Shown in pieces: positions 1 to 9,277 of a stretch of 64,000 nucleotides of DNA; position 1 is the first letter of the stretch, and the number at the start of each line of letters is the position of its first letter. The translations under genes and the position numbers were made by a program. Source of the DNA: Io17-Chloro-G2 sp034428715 (lineage in GTDB: Bacteria; Chloroflexota; Dehalococcoidia; Lucifugimonadales; UBA3495); NCBI GenBank assembly GCA_034428715.1, contig DAOUHE010000178.1:57605-121604 (forward strand), read 5' to 3'. A model generated the notes under the pieces. It was not told where the DNA came from, did no database searches, and was given only the letters and a program-made list of their open reading frames with translations.

Positions 1-1
1 C

Positions 2-2425
2 GACCGGAAATGGCAGGAGCGTTGGGATAAGGACGGTCTGCACCGGGTGGGCAACCAAGACCCGCGGCCCAAGTGGTACGAGATGACGATGTATCCTTAT
101 CCCTCTGGCGACCTGCACATCGGCCACTGGTACGCCATGGCCCCGGCCGATTGCCACGCCCGCTTCCGGCGGATGCAAGGATATAACGTGTTGCATCCCA
201 TCGGTTTCGACGCCTTTGGCCTGCCGGCGGAAAACGCCGCCATTAGCCGGGGCATACATCCCCAGATATGGACCATGGACAACATCGAAAATATGCGCCG
301 TCAACTCCGGTCCATCGGCGCCATCTACGATTGGAGCCGGGAGATCATTTGCTGCGTTCCGGAATTCTACCGCTGGAGCCAGTGGTTGTTTTTGAAGTTC
401 TACCAAGAAGGCCTGGCTTACCACGGCAAGGCGCCGGTGGTTTGGTGCCCCTCGTGCCAAACGGTGTTGGCCCACGAGCAGGTGGTCAACGGCGCCTGTG
501 AGCGCTGCGATACCGTCATCACCCGCCGTGACCTGGAACAGTGGTTCTTCCGCATCACTAAATACGCCGACCGCTTACTGGACTTTGATGGCCTTGAAGA
601 CTGGCCCACCAAGATATTGACCATGCAGCAAAACTGGATCGGCCGCAGCGAAGGCGTGGATATCAGCTTCGACATAAGCTCCCACGGTCTCGATGAGAAA
701 GAGATACGTACTTTCACAACTCGTATCGACACAATCATGGGGGTGACGTTCATAGTTCTGGCGCCGGAGCATCCCCTGGTGGAGCAACTGACCGCCGATG
801 AGCGGCGGACCGAAGTGGAAGCCTACATTGAGCAGGCGCGGCGGACATCGGAGATCGACCGCCTTTCCACTGATTCGGAAAAAACCGGAGTTTTTGTGGG
901 CTCTTACGCCGTTAACCGGTTGAACGGCGAACGAGTCCCCATCTACATCGGCGATTATGTTTTGGTCACCTACGGTACCGGCGCCGTTATGGGTGTGCCC
1001 GCCCACGATGCCCGGGACTTTGTGTTTGCCAAGAAGTACGGGCTGCCCGTGCGCATCGTCATCGCCCCAATAACCTGGGATGGCAAAGAGTTGTCCGAAG
1101 CGTTCCTGGGGGATGGGTTCATGACCAATTCGGGCAAATATGAAGGTATGACCAACGAAGAGGGTATTGAGGCTATTGCCTCGGACATCGAGAAAAACGG
1201 TTGGGGCAGCCGCACCGTGTCCTACCGGCTTCGCGACTGGATAATCTCCCGTCAGCGGTATTGGGGAACACCCATTCCAATGTTATATTGCGACGCTTGC
1301 GGAATAGTGCCGGTTCCCGAGGAAGACCTTCCGGTGCTCTTGCCGCCCGATGCTGAATTCAAACCCACGGGCGAATCACCTCTGGCTTTGAACGCCGAGT
1401 TTGTGAACACCATCTGTCCTCAGTGTCAGGGTCCGGCACGGCGCGAGACCGACACCATGGACACATTCTTCGATTCGTCGTGGTACATGCTCAGATACCT
1501 GAGCCACCATTTTGAAGATGGCCCATTTGAACCCGAACTGGCCAAAACCTGGATGCCGGTGGACCAGTACACCGGGGGCGCGGAACATGCCGTGATGCAC
1601 CTGCTTTACTCGCGCTTCTTTATCAAAGGGATGCACGACATGGGCATCGTGGATTTCGACGAGCCGTTTCTACGTTTGTTTAACCAGGGTGTGATCCTTG
1701 GCGAAGACCACGAAAAGATGAGCAAGAGCCGGGGCAACGTGGTCAACCCCGACGACGTGGTGGGCCAACTGGGCGCCGATGCCGTCCGCTGCTTCTTGAT
1801 GTTCATCGGACCTTGGGACCAGGGTGGCCCTTGGAGCGACGTGGGCATCAACGGCACGGCCCGCTGGCTCAACCGGGTGTGGGACATGGTAGAACGCGAT
1901 CCTGAGGAATTGCCTTTGGAGCCTGTTGACGAAACCGTCCGCCAGACGCAGCGCATGCTACATCAAACCATGCGCAAATGTTTCAACGATCTGGATAAAT
2001 TCAAGTTCAACACGGCCATCGCTTCGTTGATGGAGTTTTCCAACCACCTTAACAAGGTGTGGGCCGACTCCAGCATCGATTCAGCCACCTGGCGGGAGTG
2101 TGTCGAAAAGTTCCTACTGATGCTCGCCCCAATTGCGCCCCACGTCACCGAGGAGTTGTGGGAGCGTAAGGGTCTTCCATACAGCATCCACCAGCAAAGC
2201 TTCCCTACCTGGGACGATGATCTGGCGGCCGATGACTTGATCACCCTGGTGGTGCAGGTCAACGGCAAGGTCCGGGACCGGTTGGAAGTGCCGGCGGATA
2301 TCGATGAAGCAACCGCGCAGGCGCAGGCGTTGGCCAGCCCCAAGGTCCAGACCTACACCCAGGGCAAGTCAGTCACCAAGACCGTTTACGTCCCTGGCCG
2401 CCTGGTAAACCTGGTGGTGGTGTAA
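2..2425 (+). CDS. leuS: Leucyl-tRNA synthetase, 5' end outside window
   Basis: Charges tRNA-Leu with leucine in the cytoplasm. The frame is open from base 2 and reads DRKWQERWDKDG before the GTG at 47, which fits the usual N-terminus of the family. The real start therefore lies a few codons upstream of the window and the GTG at 47 is internal. Visible marks are the class I HIGH motif (HIGH, bases 116-127), the KMSKS loop (1715-1729), a zinc-ribbon CPSC...CERC in the insert near 450-510, the CP1 editing domain with TTRIDT, and a C-terminal VQVNGKVRDR motif. The visible 807 codons are close to full length. Confidence 0.97.
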   Translation, partial: DRKWQERWDKDGLHRVGNQDPRPKWYEMTMYPYPSGDLHIGHWYAMAPADCHARFRRMQGYNVLHPIGFDAFGLPAENAAISRGIHPQIWTMDNIENMRRQLRSIGAIYDWSREIICCVPEFYRWSQWLFLKFYQEGLAYHGKAPVVWCPSCQTVLAHEQVVNGACERCDTVITRRDLEQWFFRITKYADRLLDFDGLEDWPTKILTMQQNWIGRSEGVDISFDISSHGLDEKEIRTFTTRIDTIMGVTFIVLAPEHPLVEQLTADERRTEVEAYIEQARRTSEIDRLSTDSEKTGVFVGSYAVNRLNGERVPIYIGDYVLVTYGTGAVMGVPAHDARDFVFAKKYGLPVRIVIAPITWDGKELSEAFLGDGFMTNSGKYEGMTNEEGIEAIASDIEKNGWGSRTVSYRLRDWIISRQRYWGTPIPMLYCDACGIVPVPEEDLPVLLPPDAEFKPTGESPLALNAEFVNTICPQCQGPARRETDTMDTFFDSSWYMLRYLSHHFEDGPFEPELAKTWMPVDQYTGGAEHAVMHLLYSRFFIKGMHDMGIVDFDEPFLRLFNQGVILGEDHEKMSKSRGNVVNPDDVVGQLGADAVRCFLMFIGPWDQGGPWSDVGINGTARWLNRVWDMVERDPEELPLEPVDETVRQTQRMLHQTMRKCFNDLDKFKFNTAIASLMEFSNHLNKVWADSSIDSATWRECVEKFLLMLAPIAPHVTEELWERKGLPYSIHQQSFPTWDDDLAADDLITLVVQVNGKVRDRLEVPADIDEATAQAQALASPKVQTYTQGKSVTKTVYVPGRLVNLVVV

Positions 2426-2449
2426 CTTCAGAATTAACTCAAGGCCAGG

Positions 2450-3958
2450 ATGGTCTTAACGCATGGATTGGGAGTGTGGATGATTGATGTTGAGCGAGTC
2501 TTTCAACGTCTAGCAGGCGGGACTGCCGCTCCGGCCATCAAAAGTGGATGGGTGTACCGGTACGCTCACTCTCCCATCTCATTGTGGTGCGATCTGCGCG
2601 CCCCCGAGGACCGTAAAGACCCAATTCCTCAGTTCACCCAGTATCTCTTTGAACAGGGAATAAAGCACGAAGCGGCCGCGACGGCCGAATTTTTCCCGGG
2701 AGCCCTGCGCGAGTTCTACTCGACCGAAGCGGAAGGTTTTCGGCGCACCCTGGAAATGATGGCCGAAGGGGCTGCCTCCATTCAAAACATGCCGTTGTTG
2801 GGTGGACTGGCGGGGCTTGAAGGCCGTCCCGACGTTCTGGAACGGATTGACGGAGTCCCTTCGGACCTGGGCGATTACAGTTACCGGGTGGTGGAGATCA
2901 AGTTTGCCCGCCGGATTGGACAAGGCCATATTCTGCAGGCGGCGGCCTATAACCGGTTGTTAGGTCTGGCTCAGGGATATGAACCGGAAGAATTCGCCGT
3001 TTTAAACGGAGATTTCCAGGTTCTTCCCTATGACATGTCCGAGTGGGACGGCAAGCTGGATCAAGCGTTGGATGCCATCAGAGAGATATTGAACGGCGGC
3101 TTGGTGACGCCTTGTTACGGGGCCGCCGAATGGCCTTGGACGAGCTACGTCAACCAACTGGCGGTCCAGAACAATGACGTCACCTTGCTCACTGGCATCG
3201 GCGCCGCCAGACGTTCAAACATGGTGAACGCGGGCTTTAGCCGGGTGGATCAGGTCGCCGCTGCCGATGAAAGTGCGCTGATGGAAATCAATGGTATTGG
3301 CTCGAAGACCGCGTCGATGCTCAGGGCTGCGGCTCAGGCACTGGAAGAAGGCCGGGTGATCCGCCGGGAGACGACCCCAGAGATACCGCGGGGCCGCACC
3401 GAGGTATTTTTTGACTTTGAGGGCACCGATCCTCAGATGGGATCGGAAGGTTTGGAGGTTACGAACTATCTCATCGGCAATATTTGGCGCACCGCCAACG
3501 GAACGCCCGATTTCATGCCCTTCTTCGCGGACGTCTCCCCCGCCGAAGAAGCGAACCTCCGCGCCTTCTTGGGTTGGGCTAACTCGTTGGACGACCCGGT
3601 CTTCTACCATTGGCATTCCTACGAACTCACCCACTTGAAGAAGATGGGCGAGTTTTACCAAGTCGACCCTGCTCAACTGGAATGGGTCACCGGCCGGATG
3701 GTTAACTTGGTCCCGCCGGTGACGGATTCGTTTGCCTTCCCGTGCTACGGGAGAGGCTTAAAGGATATTGCCAAGTCCTTAGGTTTTCGGTGGCGGCAGG
3801 ATGATGTGGACGGAGCCGGATCCGTCGTATTATTTCGCCGTTTCGTGGATTCCGGCGGCGCCGATTTGGAAACCAAGCGGAAGATCCTGATCTACAATGA
3901 AGACGATTGCCTGGCCACCATGCATGTCTTCGACTGGTTGCTTGCCCAGAAAGAATGA
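2450..3958 (+). CDS. TM0106-family RecB-like nuclease
   Basis: Putative DNA or RNA nuclease of unknown cellular role. Three parts can be seen. An N-terminal PD-(D/E)XK fold carries GRPDVLER (D128) and VEIK (E149, K151), as in RecB/Cas4-type nucleases. A double helix-hairpin-helix lies at residues 247-300 (LLTGIGAARR, INGIGSKTAS). A C-terminal RNase H-like DEDD exonuclease domain starts with FFDFEG (D323, E325) and ends with NEDDCLAT. The order matches the TM0106 family. The start may be ATG 2450 or ATG 2480; the second has a better Shine-Dalgarno (GGGAG, five bases upstream). It lies 24 bases after leuS and may be cotranscribed. No partner gene is evident. Confidence 0.85.
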   Translation: MVLTHGLGVWMIDVERVFQRLAGGTAAPAIKSGWVYRYAHSPISLWCDLRAPEDRKDPIPQFTQYLFEQGIKHEAAATAEFFPGALREFYSTEAEGFRRTLEMMAEGAASIQNMPLLGGLAGLEGRPDVLERIDGVPSDLGDYSYRVVEIKFARRIGQGHILQAAAYNRLLGLAQGYEPEEFAVLNGDFQVLPYDMSEWDGKLDQALDAIREILNGGLVTPCYGAAEWPWTSYVNQLAVQNNDVTLLTGIGAARRSNMVNAGFSRVDQVAAADESALMEINGIGSKTASMLRAAAQALEEGRVIRRETTPEIPRGRTEVFFDFEGTDPQMGSEGLEVTNYLIGNIWRTANGTPDFMPFFADVSPAEEANLRAFLGWANSLDDPVFYHWHSYELTHLKKMGEFYQVDPAQLEWVTGRMVNLVPPVTDSFAFPCYGRGLKDIAKSLGFRWRQDDVDGAGSVVLFRRFVDSGGADLETKRKILIYNEDDCLATMHVFDWLLAQKE

Positions 3959-4078
3959 ACGTCCGATCTTCCCACTGATGTGGTATGGCCTCATGCCTGT
4001 GCTAAACTGGGTGGAATTCCAACTGACGATGTTTAACCCCCGAGACTGGCATCCTGATTCAAGCCTGAAGGAGCTGTC

Positions 4079-4921
4079 ATGACAACCCGAGTGAAACCCC
4101 AGGACAAGACGGTAAACGCCAATGGCATCAACATCCATTACCTGGATTGGGGCAACGCCGGCAAGCCCGACCTGGTGATGATTCACGGGCTCAGGGGACA
4201 CGCCCATTCCTGGGATGACGTGTCGGCGGCCGTTTGCCAGGATTACCATGTCTTAGCCTTGGACCAAAGAGGCCGGGGAGAGACCGACTGGGCCAAGGAC
4301 GGGGACTACTCAACCGATGCCTACGTGGCCGATCTTGATGCATTCCACCAGGCGTTAGGCTTGGAAAAATTCATCCTGATGGGCCACTCCATGGGCGGCC
4401 GAAACAGCATGACCTTCGCCGGAAAGTATCCGGAAAGGTTAGATAAGCTCATCATCGTCGACATGGGCCCGGAGACCGACCCCCGGGGCGGCAAGCGGAT
4501 CACCCAGGAGATAGTCAACGTGCCTGAGGAGTTCGATACCTTCGACGCCGTGGTTGAATATATGATGAAGCAGAACCGGTTTGCCTCGGAAACCGTGATG
4601 CGCCGACGTCTCCTGTACGCCACCAAAGAACTACCCGATGGCAAGATCGGCTGGCGTTACGACCTGGCGATCCGTGAGGCCCGTCGCAACCCGGCTCCTT
4701 CCGCTCCCCAGGCCGACCTTTGGCCCGTATTGAACCAAATACCATGTCCCACGCTGGTGGTTCGTGGCATGGAGACGGACCTGTTGACCCTTGAGACAGC
4801 GCAGAGGATGGTTCGGGAATTGCCAAAAGGCGAATTGGTGGAGATCCCCAGCGCCGGCCATATGGTGTTTGAAGACAACCCGGAAGATTTCATCACCGCC
4901 GTGCGAAAGTTCCTGGGTTGA
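4079..4921 (+). CDS. Alpha/beta hydrolase
   Basis: Predicted soluble serine hydrolase of 280 residues with the standard alpha/beta fold. The oxyanion segment is MIHGLRGHAHSW, the nucleophile elbow is GHSMGG (Ser104), an acid residue is likely in VVRGMETDLLT, and the catalytic His is in SAGHMVFED near the C-terminus. The substrate cannot be told; relatives include epoxide hydrolases, C-C bond hydrolases and haloperoxidase-like esterases. ATG is preceded by AAGGAG at good spacing. About 120 bases separate it from the nuclease gene, so it is probably a separate unit. Confidence 0.88.
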   Translation: MTTRVKPQDKTVNANGINIHYLDWGNAGKPDLVMIHGLRGHAHSWDDVSAAVCQDYHVLALDQRGRGETDWAKDGDYSTDAYVADLDAFHQALGLEKFILMGHSMGGRNSMTFAGKYPERLDKLIIVDMGPETDPRGGKRITQEIVNVPEEFDTFDAVVEYMMKQNRFASETVMRRRLLYATKELPDGKIGWRYDLAIREARRNPAPSAPQADLWPVLNQIPCPTLVVRGMETDLLTLETAQRMVRELPKGELVEIPSAGHMVFEDNPEDFITAVRKFLG

Positions 4922-4944
4922 CGCCGGGTGGCAAACACCATCGT

Positions 4945-5068
4945 GTGATTCTGGCTCAGCCGAACATCATCGTCTAATTCTGAGCCAGCCGCCTTTTCGA
5001 ATGTCATGTTGAGCCAGCCGCCACCTAAATGTCACTCTGAGCCAGCCGCAGCGGCGAAGAGTCTGGGG
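4945..5068 (+). repeat. Three-copy TGAGCCAGCCGC intergenic repeat
   Basis: The gap between two hydrolase genes holds three direct copies of TGAGCCAGCCGC, about 30-35 bases apart, and a diverged inverted form (CTGGCTCAGCC) at the left end. The last unit reads ATGTCACTCTGAGCC followed by GCGAAGAGTCT. That resembles the dispersed TGTCATTCTGAGC...GAAGAATCT repeat found between genes in many bacteria. No ORF is supported here. Confidence 0.6.
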
Positions 5069-5136
5069 CGGCGGCTCCACCCTAAATCCACAATCAACGC
5101 CGTTGGGGGAATCCATCCTAACCGGGAGATAAATTA

Positions 5137-5841
5137 ATGCCGCCTGAATCCCCTGGCCAAGGTCAACCACTGACCCCGGCCGAATTGGCGATGAAAATAG
5201 AAGACATATCAACCGGGCCTCCTCCCCAGGGAGATGTTGGTGAAGGTCTGCGGTTCCGCACCAGCCGGGGGGAGATCAACAGTATCTTGCACCGCGCGCC
5301 AGATGCTGCCCAGGGTGTGGTGTGGGTATGCGGCGCCAGGGGAGGCTTCGGCGGTCCCGGCCCCGGAATCTACGAACACATGGCCGAGGAGTTTCTCTCC
5401 CGGAAGATCACCTCGCTACGCCTGGATTACAGGCTACCCAACGATCTGTCCGAGTGCGCCCTGGACCTTTTGACCGGAGTCGCGGGCCTCAAGGGCCTGG
5501 GCTGCGGACCCGTGGTGGTGGTCGGCCATTCTTTTGGCGGGGCAGTGGTCATCGCCGCCGCCGCCGCCAGCCCCTACATCTCGGGAGTGGTGTCCCTTTC
5601 CCCCCAGACCTACGGCGCCAACGGCGCGCCCCTGATCGCTCCACGACCCCTATTGCTGGTCCACGGCAAGGCGGACACCCGTCTGCCCTACTCCTGCGCT
5701 GTGCAGATACACCAGATGGCTCAGGAGCCCAAAACGCTGGTCCTCTACGAAGGGGCCGAGCACCGGTTGGAGGAGTGCCGGGATGAACTGCAAGACCTGC
5801 TTGGAGAATGGATACCAAGCACCCTGGCCGCGGCCGTCTAA
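5137..5841 (+). CDS. Alpha/beta hydrolase, dienelactone hydrolase-like
   Basis: Soluble hydrolase of 234 residues in the alpha/beta family, closest in style to dienelactone hydrolase or short acyl-peptidase domains. The nucleophile elbow is GHSFGG, the acid residue sits in VHGKADTRLP, and the catalytic His is in GAEHRLEE. The first 30 or so residues are proline-rich and look disordered. ATG 5137 has GGGAG ten bases upstream. The Nudix gene starts 27 bases downstream, suggesting cotranscription. The substrate is unknown. Confidence 0.8.
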   Translation: MPPESPGQGQPLTPAELAMKIEDISTGPPPQGDVGEGLRFRTSRGEINSILHRAPDAAQGVVWVCGARGGFGGPGPGIYEHMAEEFLSRKITSLRLDYRLPNDLSECALDLLTGVAGLKGLGCGPVVVVGHSFGGAVVIAAAAASPYISGVVSLSPQTYGANGAPLIAPRPLLLVHGKADTRLPYSCAVQIHQMAQEPKTLVLYEGAEHRLEECRDELQDLLGEWIPSTLAAAV

Positions 5842-5868
5842 CTTGGGAATTCCCCAAAGGAGAACATA

Positions 5869-6362
5869 ATGGCTGCCCCCGATTCATTCAGCCATATGGT
5901 GGACAGTTCCGGCCAGCCTCTGTCAAAGATGCCCGACTCCATTTTGCCTTCCACAAATGGGGTTGTGTTCAATAGCCGGGGAGAGGTTTTGCTGCAGAAA
6001 AGGGCGGATAACGGCTATTGGGGGCTGCCCGGCGGGAGGGGGACATCGGCGAGTCGGTGGAGCAGGGTGCCATCCGCGAGGTGTTGGAAGAGACGGGTCT
6101 CCACGTCACGGTCAAGCGTTTGATCGGAATTTACTCGGACCCCGAGCAATACTCGATACTAAGCTACCCTTGGGGCTTGGTGGTCCATTACGTGACGATA
6201 TTATTTGAATGCGAATACCAGTCCGGCGAGCTTACAGTCTCCGAAGAAAGCACGGATATAGGTTATTTTCCACCTGACGCCCTCCCTGAAAAAACCATGC
6301 TCTCCTACCACCTGCGCATCAAAGACGCCCTGGCGGGCCAGGAGTTGCCCTTTATTCGGTAG
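5869..6362 (+). pseudogene. Nudix hydrolase, single-base frameshift
   Basis: Nudix enzymes hydrolyse nucleoside diphosphates linked to another moiety. The gene starts at ATG 5869 after AGGAG and reads well to GYWGLPGGR. It then leaves frame in the five-G run at 6038-6042. The correct continuation is one frame over: GDIGE, then REVLEETGL, ending at 6362. Adding one G restores a perfect Nudix box (G-x5-E-x7-RE-x2-EE-x-G) and a protein of about 164 residues. The lesion is either a real inactivating deletion or a homopolymer sequencing error. The rest of both halves is undamaged, which favours a recent event or an error. Confidence 0.8.
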
Positions 6363-6401
6363 TCCGCCCGCGGTGGCGCCGCTGGTCCGAGGTATCCGTC
6401 C

Positions 6402-7328
6402 TCAATTCAACCGTGGGATCACCTCACCGGCAATCAGGTCCAATTGTTCCAACCTCAAACCCGCCGGCCCCAGCATTATGGTTTGTGCTCCTACGTCGGC
6501 GAAGCTTTGGATCTTCGCGGCGCAGTCATCCGGCGGGCCGAAGACGCAGTTTTCCTCCACGTCGTATTGGGGGCCGTAGTAGGCGTGGGTGAACTGCTCT
6601 AACTGACGCTTGCACTCAGCCCGGTCGGGACCGACCGAGATATACATGAGTTTCCCGGATTGGAGGCCGCCGGGGTCTTTGCCTGACTCCCGGGCGTATC
6701 CCAGGACCTTTTGCCAGGCAATAGCGAAATCTTCCGGCCCTCCCCGGCCACCGGATACCCAACCGTCGGCTTCCTCTGCGCTTCGCTTCAGCACAGCTTC
6801 GGCGCTGCCGCCCAAGATTATGGGAATGGATGGCTTCTGGGCCGGCTTGGGGTCGACGTTCACACCTTCCATGTCGTAATGCCGGCCGTGGAAGGTGACG
6901 TCCGGCTCGCTCCACAGCTTTCGCATGACCTCCAAGCCTTCGCGGAACCTGCCCACCCGGCGGTTCATGGGCACGCCTAAAGGCTCGAATTCATGGTCCC
7001 GGCCTCCTAGAGAAATCCCTAGGGTGAGGCGGCCTCCTGAGAGATAGTCCAGGGTGGCGGTGGTTTTGGCGACCAAGATCGGATTTCTCAGGGCGAACAG
7101 CAACACCGAGGTCCCGAGGCGAATCCTGGAAGTGACGGCGGCCGCGGAGGTAAGAAGGGTCAAGGGGTCCATGATACTTGTTTCGTGGAAGATTCGGTCG
7201 ATGACCCAAAGGGAGTCGAAGCCCAGATCCTCTGCCCGGCGAAAGAACCGTGTGAACTCGTCCATCTTGGGCGGCTGACCAGCGAAACTTCCCGGAACCA
7301 GCAATCCGATCTTGACGTTGGTGGCCAT
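6402..7328 (-). CDS. LLM-class F420-dependent oxidoreductase
   Basis: Luciferase-like TIM-barrel oxidoreductase of 308 residues, expected to bind F420 or FMN. Typical segments are KIGLLVPGS at the N-terminus, FRRAEDLGFDSLWVID, RIRLGTSV, the barrel stretch LSGGRLTLGISLGG, and a C-terminal VGAQTIMLGP. ATG is preceded by AAGGAG at good spacing. It reads leftward and converges with the Nudix gene. It is one of four LLM genes in the window. The F420 preference is inferred from family resemblance and from F420 genes at 49.7-54.9 kb; the substrate is unknown. Confidence 0.87.
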   Translation of the reverse strand: MATNVKIGLLVPGSFAGQPPKMDEFTRFFRRAEDLGFDSLWVIDRIFHETSIMDPLTLLTSAAAVTSRIRLGTSVLLFALRNPILVAKTTATLDYLSGGRLTLGISLGGRDHEFEPLGVPMNRRVGRFREGLEVMRKLWSEPDVTFHGRHYDMEGVNVDPKPAQKPSIPIILGGSAEAVLKRSAEEADGWVSGGRGGPEDFAIAWQKVLGYARESGKDPGGLQSGKLMYISVGPDRAECKRQLEQFTHAYYGPQYDVEENCVFGPPDDCAAKIQSFADVGAQTIMLGPAGLRLEQLDLIAGEVIPRLN

Positions 7329-7476
7329 GATCTTCTCCTTGGAGTTTTAGTTTTCTAAGTCACATACGGGTTTTTTAAGCAGGTGGAACGAATCCGCGGT
7401 CGTCCCGCTAAGAAACGTAATCGTCCTCCAACATCATGTAATCATGGTCTATCTGATACCGGCGGGAGAGGCGGGC

Positions 7477-8232
7477 TCACCCGGCAATCAACAACCGGTA
7501 GCCAAGGTCGAGTTCTGTTAGCTTACGCAGGTAGCCGACACGGGCATCCCATTCCCCGGTTTCCAGGTCCTGCCGCAACCTTTGGACGCCACGTTCAACG
7601 GCTTCTGGTGCCAGCTGGGCCAGGCTGGAAATACTTGCGCGCACCGATGGATCCAAATACGCCTCGGGCCTTCGCCAATAGGCTCCGGCGAACCCGTCGA
7701 TACAGTCACCGGGCACCGGCACGGGAACGACGGCGACAACGTCCAAATGCTCTTGAACATCTTCGACGCTGGGCGCGCGCATCTCCGAGGGCAACGAGAG
7801 ACACTCTGGGAAGTATTCCACCAGCCAAAATCGCCAGCTTTCCCACGGTTCGAACAGCAAGATAACCTGCCGCCTCGCCACCCGGCGTAGCTCTGACAAT
7901 CCCCTGGTCAAATCCGTCCAATGGTGGAGGGTAAAGGTAGCCATAGCCGCATCAAAGGTTTGATCACGGAATGGCAGCGCTTCGGCCACCGACCGCGTGA
8001 CGGGACTGGACCCGGGTCTCCGTTGGGAGATCATCGCAGGCGACGGTTCGACGGCGGTCACCCGGCGGTCTGTTGGTTCGTAATTGCCCGTGCCGGCGCC
8101 CACGTTTATCACGGTTCGTGCATCTCCCAAGGCGTTAACGATCAGCCGTAGGATACGCGGGTCCGGCCGGCGGGCCGCCGAATAACCGGCGCCGATGGTC
8201 TGGTACACCTGATCGCCACAACTTGATGTCAT
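7477..8232 (-). CDS. Class I SAM-dependent methyltransferase
   Basis: Predicted soluble methyltransferase of 251 residues. The SAM site is VINVGAGTGNYE (motif I), followed by VTAVEPSPAM (motif II), a post-motif segment ALPFRDQTFDAAMATFTLHHW, and LSELRRVARR. This order is that of the UbiE/Methyltransf_11 group, which act on small molecules. The C-terminal half with several prolines and tryptophans may form a substrate lid. The gene sits 43 bases downstream of the hydrolase at 8276-9091 on the same strand, and upstream of the LLM gene. The substrate cannot be deduced. Confidence 0.82.
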   Translation of the reverse strand: MTSSCGDQVYQTIGAGYSAARRPDPRILRLIVNALGDARTVINVGAGTGNYEPTDRRVTAVEPSPAMISQRRPGSSPVTRSVAEALPFRDQTFDAAMATFTLHHWTDLTRGLSELRRVARRQVILLFEPWESWRFWLVEYFPECLSLPSEMRAPSVEDVQEHLDVVAVVPVPVPGDCIDGFAGAYWRRPEAYLDPSVRASISSLAQLAPEAVERGVQRLRQDLETGEWDARVGYLRKLTELDLGYRLLIAG

Positions 8233-8275
8233 GGAGTATCTACCTCAAGGAAAGGCGTTGGGATTTACCTTGAGG

Positions 8276-9091
8276 TTAGCCGGCCTCGACGCCCGAAAGG
8301 AACTCCAGCACCCGGCGGACATATTTTTGCGGTGCTTCCGAGTGGGGCATTACCTCTCCCCATTGGGCGTTGGGCACTAGGCGGTGCACCTCTTCGGCGA
8401 TGGGTCTGGGATGAATATCGTTGCCGCCGGGCATGATCAGGGTGGGGACTCGGATACCCTTGAGGGCTTCCTTGGTCATCCCCAGACTGACATAGGGGCC
8501 GTCGAACAGGGCCGAAATCGTACCCCGCATCACCTGGGCGAAGTCCTCTGGGTCCATTGCTTCCAAGGTCTGGCGGTACTCCTCGTCGTATTGGGCCCGC
8601 TCGGGAGTGAAGGGCGAAAACCGGTCGTCGGGGTCAAACGCGTCGATGATTGGTTTAATGCCCTGTGTCAAAGCCATATCCAGGCTCTTGAAAAGTTTAG
8701 CGCCCAGATAGGCGTTGCAGATGACGCCGCCGGCAATGTTGGAGGGAAAGATGGCCCTAACCCTTTCGGGCCGGCGGGATGCGCAGCCAAATGAGGTGGC
8801 GGCGCCAAATGAGCCACCGCCCAGGTAGGCCTGCTCAATGTCCAAAACGTCCATCAGGCCGAAAACGTCCTGGCAAACGTTGTCCCAGGTCTGAACCACC
8901 AAAGGGCTGTTCGACTTGCCGCCGAACCGCCGGTCGTATGTAATGACCCGGTGTTCTTGAGCCAACTCTTTGATCACGGAAAAATAGCTGATGCCTTTAC
9001 CCTGTAGACCCCCGGCCGACAATATGAGGGGAGGGCCGCTGCCGGCCTCCTCGTAATAGATCTCCGCGCCCTGGACTTTGGCTGTAGGCAT
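8276..9091 (-). CDS. Alpha/beta hydrolase
   Basis: Serine hydrolase of 271 residues. The open frame extends upstream to 9442, but the start is placed at ATG 9091: AAGGAG lies upstream, and the sequence before it does not resemble the family and overlaps the divergent gene at 9278. Key segments are AEIYYEEAGSGPP, the strand ending in SAGGLQG, the nucleophile region GGGSFGAATS, a possible acid in MPGGNDIHPR and a His in VMPHSEAPQ. Resembles 3-oxoadipate enol-lactonase-like hydrolases. Substrate unknown. Confidence 0.82.
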   Translation of the reverse strand: MPTAKVQGAEIYYEEAGSGPPLILSAGGLQGKGISYFSVIKELAQEHRVITYDRRFGGKSNSPLVVQTWDNVCQDVFGLMDVLDIEQAYLGGGSFGAATSFGCASRRPERVRAIFPSNIAGGVICNAYLGAKLFKSLDMALTQGIKPIIDAFDPDDRFSPFTPERAQYDEEYRQTLEAMDPEDFAQVMRGTISALFDGPYVSLGMTKEALKGIRVPTLIMPGGNDIHPRPIAEEVHRLVPNAQWGEVMPHSEAPQKYVRRVLEFLSGVEAG

Positions 9092-9277
9092 TGGTGTTCT
9101 CCTTCTGGTCCGTCTATCGAGACCGGTAGTAGCGATTTTGCCCATTATAAAATCCCTGGCCCAGGTGCACAACGCATGGCCAGCGTGATGGCGGCGGCAG
9201 CTAAGGCGTGGGATGCCGGGCCGTGGTAAAATCCTAGCAGCGATCAATAGCCCAACACGATTGGAGGAACAGAGCCG

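Noticed and set aside
2450..5841. Defence island around the RecB-like nuclease
   Set aside because: Neighbours are leuS and ordinary hydrolases; no helicase, methylase, toxin or Cas-like partner is present.
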